DNA from: Thermoanaerobacterales bacterium
Lineage (GTDB): Bacteria > Bacillota > Thermosediminibacteria > Thermosediminibacterales > Tepidanaerobacteraceae
NCBI GenBank assembly: GCA_012839145.1
Contig: DUNY01000488.1
Coordinates: 1-9,158, forward strand
Reading direction: 5' to 3'
Length of the DNA: 9,158 nucleotides
Made by a program: the position numbers and the translations under genes. This document shows, one piece after another, positions 6,237 to 9,158 of the stretch. Below the pieces are notes generated by a model. It made no database searches. It saw nothing but the letters and a program-made list of their open reading frames with translations, and was not told the origin of the DNA. Every line of letters starts with the position of its first letter. The first letter of the stretch is position 1.

Positions 6237-7066
6237 TTGCAGTTACCCCCTTTGTGTTTGTGTAATGCTGTGGTTTCTTCGGTTTTGTAGGTTTGTAGGC
6301 GCTTCATTAGTTCATCGAAGTCTACTTTGTGCCCGTCGAAGGCGGGTCCGTCTACACAGGCGAATTTGGTTTCTCCTCCAACGGTTACTCTACATCCTCC
6401 GCACATTCCGGTGCCGTCTACCATTATGGGGTTTAGGCTGACCATTGTGGGGATACCGTAGGGTTTTGTGATTTCTGCTGCTATCTTCATTAGTATGGGT
6501 GGACCTATTATGATGATTTCGTCGTATTTTTCGCCTTGTTCCAGTAGTTCTTTGAGTACTACGGTGACAAAACCGTGGCGGCCTTTGGTGCCGTCGTCGG
6601 TGCATATGTGGGTTTTGTTGCTTACGGCTTTTATTTGTTGTTCCATTATGAGTAGGTCTGCGGTTTTGGCGCCGATGATGCTTTCTACGTAGGCTCCTTG
6701 TTGGTGCAGTATTTTGAGTTTTGGATACAGTGGGGCTACTCCTAGGCCTCCGCCGATTCCAAGTACTTTTTTGTGATTTTTGAATTTTACTCCTTCGCCT
6801 AAGGGGCCTACAAAGTCTGCCAGGTAGTCTCCGGTTTTGAGTGTTCCAAGTTCTAGGGTGGTTTTGCCTACTTCTTGGAATACTACGGTTACTGTGCCTT
6901 GTTTAGCGTCGTAGTCGGCTATGGTGAGGGGGATTCGTTCGCCGCCTTCTTTGATGCGTAGAATGATGAATTGGCCTGGCTGTGCTTTTTGGGCTACCAG
7001 TGGTGCATCTATCACGAATTGTTTGATAGATGGTGCCAGGTCTTGTTTGTCTAGTATTTGAAACAT
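6221..7066 (-). CDS. nfnA: NfnA: NAD(H)-binding FAD/[2Fe-2S] subunit of bifurcating transhydrogenase
   Basis: 281 residues, of the ferredoxin-NADP+ reductase-like family that also includes dihydroorotate dehydrogenase electron-transfer subunits (PyrK) and the sulfide dehydrogenase beta subunit. Seen: RIPLTI (44-49, flavin-binding RxPxT-type motif), GIGGGLGVAP (103-112, pyridine nucleotide loop), and a [2Fe-2S] motif MCGGCRVTVGGETKFAC with Cys222, Cys225 and Cys237. In characterised Nfn an aspartate has been reported as the fourth ligand, and an Asp (217) precedes the motif here. The protein ends in a His/Cys-rich tail (HKHKGGNCKCHQQ). The ATG at 7066 has AAGGGAG at 7080-7074, 7 bases upstream. 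It starts 29 bases after gcvH and overlaps nfnB, so gcvH-nfnA-nfnB may be cotranscribed. PyrK is the main alternative, but the nfnB partner decides for NfnA. Confidence 0.9.
   Translation of the reverse strand: MFQILDKQDLAPSIKQFVIDAPLVAQKAQPGQFIILRIKEGGERIPLTIADYDAKQGTVTVVFQEVGKTTLELGTLKTGDYLADFVGPLGEGVKFKNHKKVLGIGGGLGVAPLYPKLKILHQQGAYVESIIGAKTADLLIMEQQIKAVSNKTHICTDDGTKGRHGFVTVVLKELLEQGEKYDEIIIIGPPILMKIAAEITKPYGIPTMVSLNPIMVDGTGMCGGCRVTVGGETKFACVDGPAFDGHKVDFDELMKRLQTYKTEETTALHKHKGGNCKCHQQ
6246..6253 (-). promoter_or_regulatory. Shine-Dalgarno of nfnB inside nfnA
   Basis: AAAGGGGG on the minus strand (6253-6246) lies within the last codons of nfnA, 9 bases before the nfnB ATG at 6236. It supports that start over the internal Met at 6197 and indicates coupled translation of the two subunits. 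Confidence 0.75.
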
Positions 7067-7095
7067 GATGACACTCCCTTATTAGATATAATACT

Positions 7096-7470
7096 TTACT
7101 CTAATCCATCCTCATATTCCGCTGCGTTTATCATATCTTCCAGATCTGTTAGGTCCTTTACTTCAAACTTGGCAATCCACGCATCGTAAGGCGCCTCATT
7201 TATGTATTCAGGTTCGTCGTCAAGTTTTTCGTTGACTTCTAACACAGTACCGGCAAAAGGCAGCATCAACGTAGAATTTACTTTTGCGGATTCCACCTCA
7301 CTGAATTGATCTCCTTTGGAAAATTCTTGGTCCTCTTCGGGTAAATCTACATAGAGTATTTCTCCCAGTTGGTCTTGAGCATAGTCAGTAATACCCACGT
7401 AAGCAGTATTATCTTCTACTTTTACCCAAAGGTGTTCTCTGTTGTACTTTAGGTTTTCGGGAAATTTCAT
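7096..7470 (-). CDS. gcvH: glycine cleavage system H protein (lipoyl carrier)
   Basis: 124 residues from the ATG at 7470, typical for GcvH. The start MKFPENLKYNREHLWVKVE and the segment AYVGITDYAQDQLGEILYVDLPE are characteristic. The lipoyl-lysine is Lys63 in EVESAKVNST, in the beta-hairpin where GcvH proteins usually carry ESVKA. After it the sequence STLMLPFAGTV differs from the more common SDIYSPVSG, so it is a somewhat divergent H protein. In-frame codons continue upstream to 7590, but they lack family similarity. Its lysine is reduced and reoxidised by LpdA, encoded 212 bases upstream. No gcvP or gcvT is in the window; in acetogen Wood-Ljungdahl clusters such orphan gcvH/lpdA pairs are common and their exact role is unsettled. 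It could also serve as a lipoate carrier for glycine cleavage enzymes encoded elsewhere. Confidence 0.93.
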   Translation of the reverse strand: MKFPENLKYNREHLWVKVEDNTAYVGITDYAQDQLGEILYVDLPEEDQEFSKGDQFSEVESAKVNSTLMLPFAGTVLEVNEKLDDEPEYINEAPYDAWIAKFEVKDLTDLEDMINAAEYEDGLE

Positions 7471-7478
7471 TTGATTGT

Positions 7479-7487
7479 CTCTCCTCT
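7479..7487 (-). promoter_or_regulatory. Shine-Dalgarno of gcvH
   Basis: AGAGGAGAG on the minus strand at 7487-7479, 8 bases before the ATG at 7470. It fixes the gcvH start and argues against the 40-residue upstream extension. Confidence 0.8.
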
Positions 7488-7583
7488 CTAAACTTAATAA
7501 AACAATGATTCTCGTGCAAAAAGTTACTCTGTGAAGATCTTCTGCACTGAAACCAACAATAGGTATTGATGTTAAAACTAAAT

Positions 7584-7637
7584 TAGGCATCGACCGTCGG
7601 GTAAGCCGGAGAGCGAACGGTATTACCCGGCGGCCTA
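7584..7637. repeat. structured hairpin of unknown type between lpdA and gcvH
   Basis: The outer stem TAGG (7584-7587) pairs with CCTA (7634-7637). After a 6-base one-sided bulge (7588-7593), CCGTCGGGTAA (7594-7604) pairs with TTACCCGGCGG (7623-7633). Inside, CCG (7606-7608) pairs with CGG (7618-7620) around a 9-base loop GAGAGCGAA. The one non-standard pair is U-G in plus-strand RNA and A-C in minus-strand RNA, so folding favours the strand opposite to the genes, or single-stranded DNA. It is GC-rich in an otherwise AT-rich 212-base gap. I could not match it to a riboswitch class I know; no glycine riboswitch core was seen. Confidence 0.5.
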
Positions 7638-7682
7638 CTTGTGAGGGTGATGTGGTTTTTCACATAATATTTGGCATGTGAA

Positions 7683-9056
7683 TTATATCTTATGCACACT
7701 TTGGCCGTGAACATCGTGTAATGCTTCCATGATTGCTTCACACAAGGTTGGATGGGGATGGATAACATCACCCACTTGCTCTGCGGTCAGTCCAAAATGT
7801 ACGGCCAATGTAAGTTCTGCCAATAGGTCAGTTGCATGAGGCCCCACAACAGAAGCTCCTATTATTTTGTCGTTTTCATCAGTGATAACTTTTACGAAGC
7901 CCTGTATTTTGTCAATAGCTTGAGCTTTGCCTAAACCTCTGAAGTCAAAGGAACCTGTTTTATATGTTATGTTAGCCTTTTCGGCTTCAGCTTCGGTTAA
8001 TCCCACAGCAGCAACTTCAGGTTCTGTATAGACACATCTGGGGACTGCATGGTAGACAGCCTCTTTGTTGCCTCCCATGGCATTTTCAGCGGCAATCAAA
8101 CCTTCTTTTGATGCTACATGAGCTAAAAAAGGTGTATCTACAATATCACCGATAGCATAAATCCCTTCAACACATGTTTCCATTTTTTTGTTTACGGGGA
8201 TCCTACCTCTTTTATCTGTTTCAATTCCTACATTTTCCAAACCCAAACCTTCAGTAAAGGGTTTTCTCCCAATGGAAACCATCATGATATCAGCTTCAAG
8301 TGAAGCATCATCCATGCCGGCAATTACCCTGTTGTCCTTCACATTAACAGAAGTGATGCCTTTACCTGTAATTACTTTAATTTTATCTTTCTTAAACTGG
8401 CGTATCAGTTGTTTTGCAACATCTTCATCTTCCATGGGTAGTATCTGGGGCATCATTTCAACTATGGTCACTTTCGTGCCCAGTCGCCTTAAAAACTGGC
8501 CGATTTCACAGCCAATTACACCGCCACCAACAATGATGATTGAGCCAGGGGCTTTTTCAAGATTCAATACTTCATCACTTGTGATGACATGTTTACCGTC
8601 ATAGTTAAATATTCCGGGACATACAGGAACTGAACCGGTTGCAAGAATAATTCTGTCTGCTTCCAGTATTTCTTTTGAATTGTCATTTGAGGTGACTTCA
8701 ATCTTATTTTTTTCTACAAGTTTTCCGACACCTTCTACGACCTCTATACCGTTCTTTTTAAATAGAAATCCAATACCCTTAACCAATTGGGAAACCAATT
8801 TGTCTTTTCTTTTTATCATGCCGGAAAAGTCGGCATTCACTTCTCCATCTACATATACTCCAAATTTTTCGGCATTATTAACCGTTGTCAAGACTTCGGA
8901 AGAAGCCAACAAAGACTTAGTGGGCATACAACCACGATTTAAACAAGTTCCGCCTAATTCGTTTTTTTCCACAACGGTTACTTTTGCCCCAAGTTTGGCG
9001 GCTTTTATTGCCGCCTCATATCCACCGGGGCCTGCTCCTATTACCACAATTTTCAT
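7683..9056 (-). CDS. lpdA: dihydrolipoyl dehydrogenase (E3/L protein)
   Basis: 457 residues, full length for the family. It oxidises the dihydrolipoyl group of a carrier protein such as GcvH, passing electrons through a disulfide and FAD to NAD+. Motifs in order: FAD loop GAGPGG (7-12), redox disulfide GGTCLNRGCMPTK with Cys38 and Cys43, ATGS (139-142), NAD loop GGGVIG (177-182) followed by an acidic residue at the strand end (IVEMMP, Glu200) consistent with NAD rather than NADP, second FAD motif YAIGDIVDTPFLAHVASKEG, and the C-terminal catalytic HPHPTLCE (His435, Glu440). GGGAGG at 9069-9064 lies 7 bases before the ATG. It starts 17 bases after the metF-like stop, so it is cotranscribed with it. 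Glutathione and mercuric reductases share the fold, but the C-terminal motif and the gcvH neighbour fix the assignment. Confidence 0.96.
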   Translation of the reverse strand: MKIVVIGAGPGGYEAAIKAAKLGAKVTVVEKNELGGTCLNRGCMPTKSLLASSEVLTTVNNAEKFGVYVDGEVNADFSGMIKRKDKLVSQLVKGIGFLFKKNGIEVVEGVGKLVEKNKIEVTSNDNSKEILEADRIILATGSVPVCPGIFNYDGKHVITSDEVLNLEKAPGSIIIVGGGVIGCEIGQFLRRLGTKVTIVEMMPQILPMEDEDVAKQLIRQFKKDKIKVITGKGITSVNVKDNRVIAGMDDASLEADIMMVSIGRKPFTEGLGLENVGIETDKRGRIPVNKKMETCVEGIYAIGDIVDTPFLAHVASKEGLIAAENAMGGNKEAVYHAVPRCVYTEPEVAAVGLTEAEAEKANITYKTGSFDFRGLGKAQAIDKIQGFVKVITDENDKIIGASVVGPHATDLLAELTLAVHFGLTAEQVGDVIHPHPTLCEAIMEALHDVHGQSVHKI

Positions 9057-9073
9057 CTGGATGCCTCCCGCAT

Positions 9074-9158
9074 TTAAAGTCCTGCTTCGTCCAAAATAAA
9101 GGGTATATTCTCTTCAGCACCAATTGCCATTATATGGACACCATCACATAGCTTCTTA
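9074..9158 (-). CDS. metF: C-terminal end of a probable methylenetetrahydrofolate reductase, rest off window
   Basis: An open frame on the minus strand enters from the right edge and ends at TAA (9076-9074). Its last 27 residues include LCDGVHIMAIGAEENIP and ILDEAGL. This resembles the C-terminus of MetF-type TIM-barrel proteins as I recall them from acetogens, and the order metF then lpdA is known from clostridial Wood-Ljungdahl clusters. MetF would reduce methylene- to methyl-tetrahydrofolate in the methyl branch. The fragment is short, so identity leans on context; another folate/corrinoid TIM-barrel protein is possible. The lpdA start follows 17 bases later. Confidence 0.55.
   Translation of the reverse strand, partial: KKLCDGVHIMAIGAEENIPFILDEAGL

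Noticed and set aside
4996..6692. Several plus-strand open frames opposite nfnB and nfnA
   Set aside because: They have no recognisable domains. They are open because the A/C third-position bias of nfnAB leaves few stops on the other strand.
7471..7590. 40-residue N-terminal extension of GcvH from an ATG at 7590
   Set aside because: No H-protein similarity, and a strong Shine-Dalgarno sits just before the ATG at 7470. The extension also begins inside the structured hairpin.
7650..7682. Short repeats ATGTG/CACAT after lpdA as a possible terminator
   Set aside because: Stems are only 5-7 bp and AT-rich. On the lpdA strand they are followed by A residues, not a U-run.
7471..7682. Glycine riboswitch ahead of gcvH
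   Set aside because: The paired-aptamer core and conserved joining sequences were not found on either strand.
8188..9099. Plus-strand open frames opposite lpdA
   Set aside because: Low-complexity Ser/Thr/Phe/Pro translations lying wholly within, or mostly over, a clear lpdA gene.

Overview
The window looks like a low-to-middling GC Firmicute of the class Clostridia, most likely an acetogen or another user of the Wood-Ljungdahl (reductive acetyl-CoA) pathway. This rests on gene content: a metF-like C-terminus followed directly by lpdA and gcvH, the bifurcating transhydrogenase NfnAB, and a three-gene 2-hydroxyacyl-CoA dehydratase activase-type cluster. Genus is not resolvable from the sequence alone.

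Layout. Positions 1-1550 (+ strand) hold the end of a purine operon: purK, cut by the left edge, then purE, almost touching. Positions 1562-1627 hold a perfect 31-bp inverted repeat with a 4-base loop, between the convergent purE and the minus-strand block. Everything from 1636 to 9158 is on the minus strand. Read in the direction of transcription (right to left) it is: metF 3' end (9158-9074), lpdA (9056-7683), a 212-base gap with a structured hairpin, gcvH (7470-7096), nfnA (7066-6221), nfnB/gltA (6236-4839, overlapping nfnA), a 156-base gap with an imperfect inverted repeat, then a tightly coupled trio: a DUF2229/COG3580-like protein (4682-3723), an HgdB/COG3581-like protein (3726-2599) and a BadF/BcrA/HgdC-type activase (2598-1636). 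No stretch over 300 bases lacks a gene.

How the genes fit together. MetF, LpdA and GcvH are typical members of acetogen methyl-branch clusters, where the GcvH/LpdA pair sits without the glycine decarboxylase P and T proteins. NfnAB exchanges electrons between NADH, reduced ferredoxin and NADP(H), which suits a pathway that needs both ferredoxin and NADPH. The trio has the parts of an ATP-driven low-potential electron device: an activase with the two cysteines that hold the shared [4Fe-4S] cluster in HgdC, plus two paralogous cysteine-containing partners. No recognisable dehydratase catalytic subunits with a defined substrate are nearby, so its substrate is unknown. It is the best candidate here for an undescribed system.

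Oddities. nfnAB has synonymous codon use (third base almost always A or C) unlike its neighbours, with one edge at the nfnA start and the other inside the nfnB 3' end. Four starts were moved or chosen from Shine-Dalgarno positions: purE at 1038, the DUF2229-like gene at a GTG at 4682, the activase at a TTG at 2598, and gcvH at 7470.
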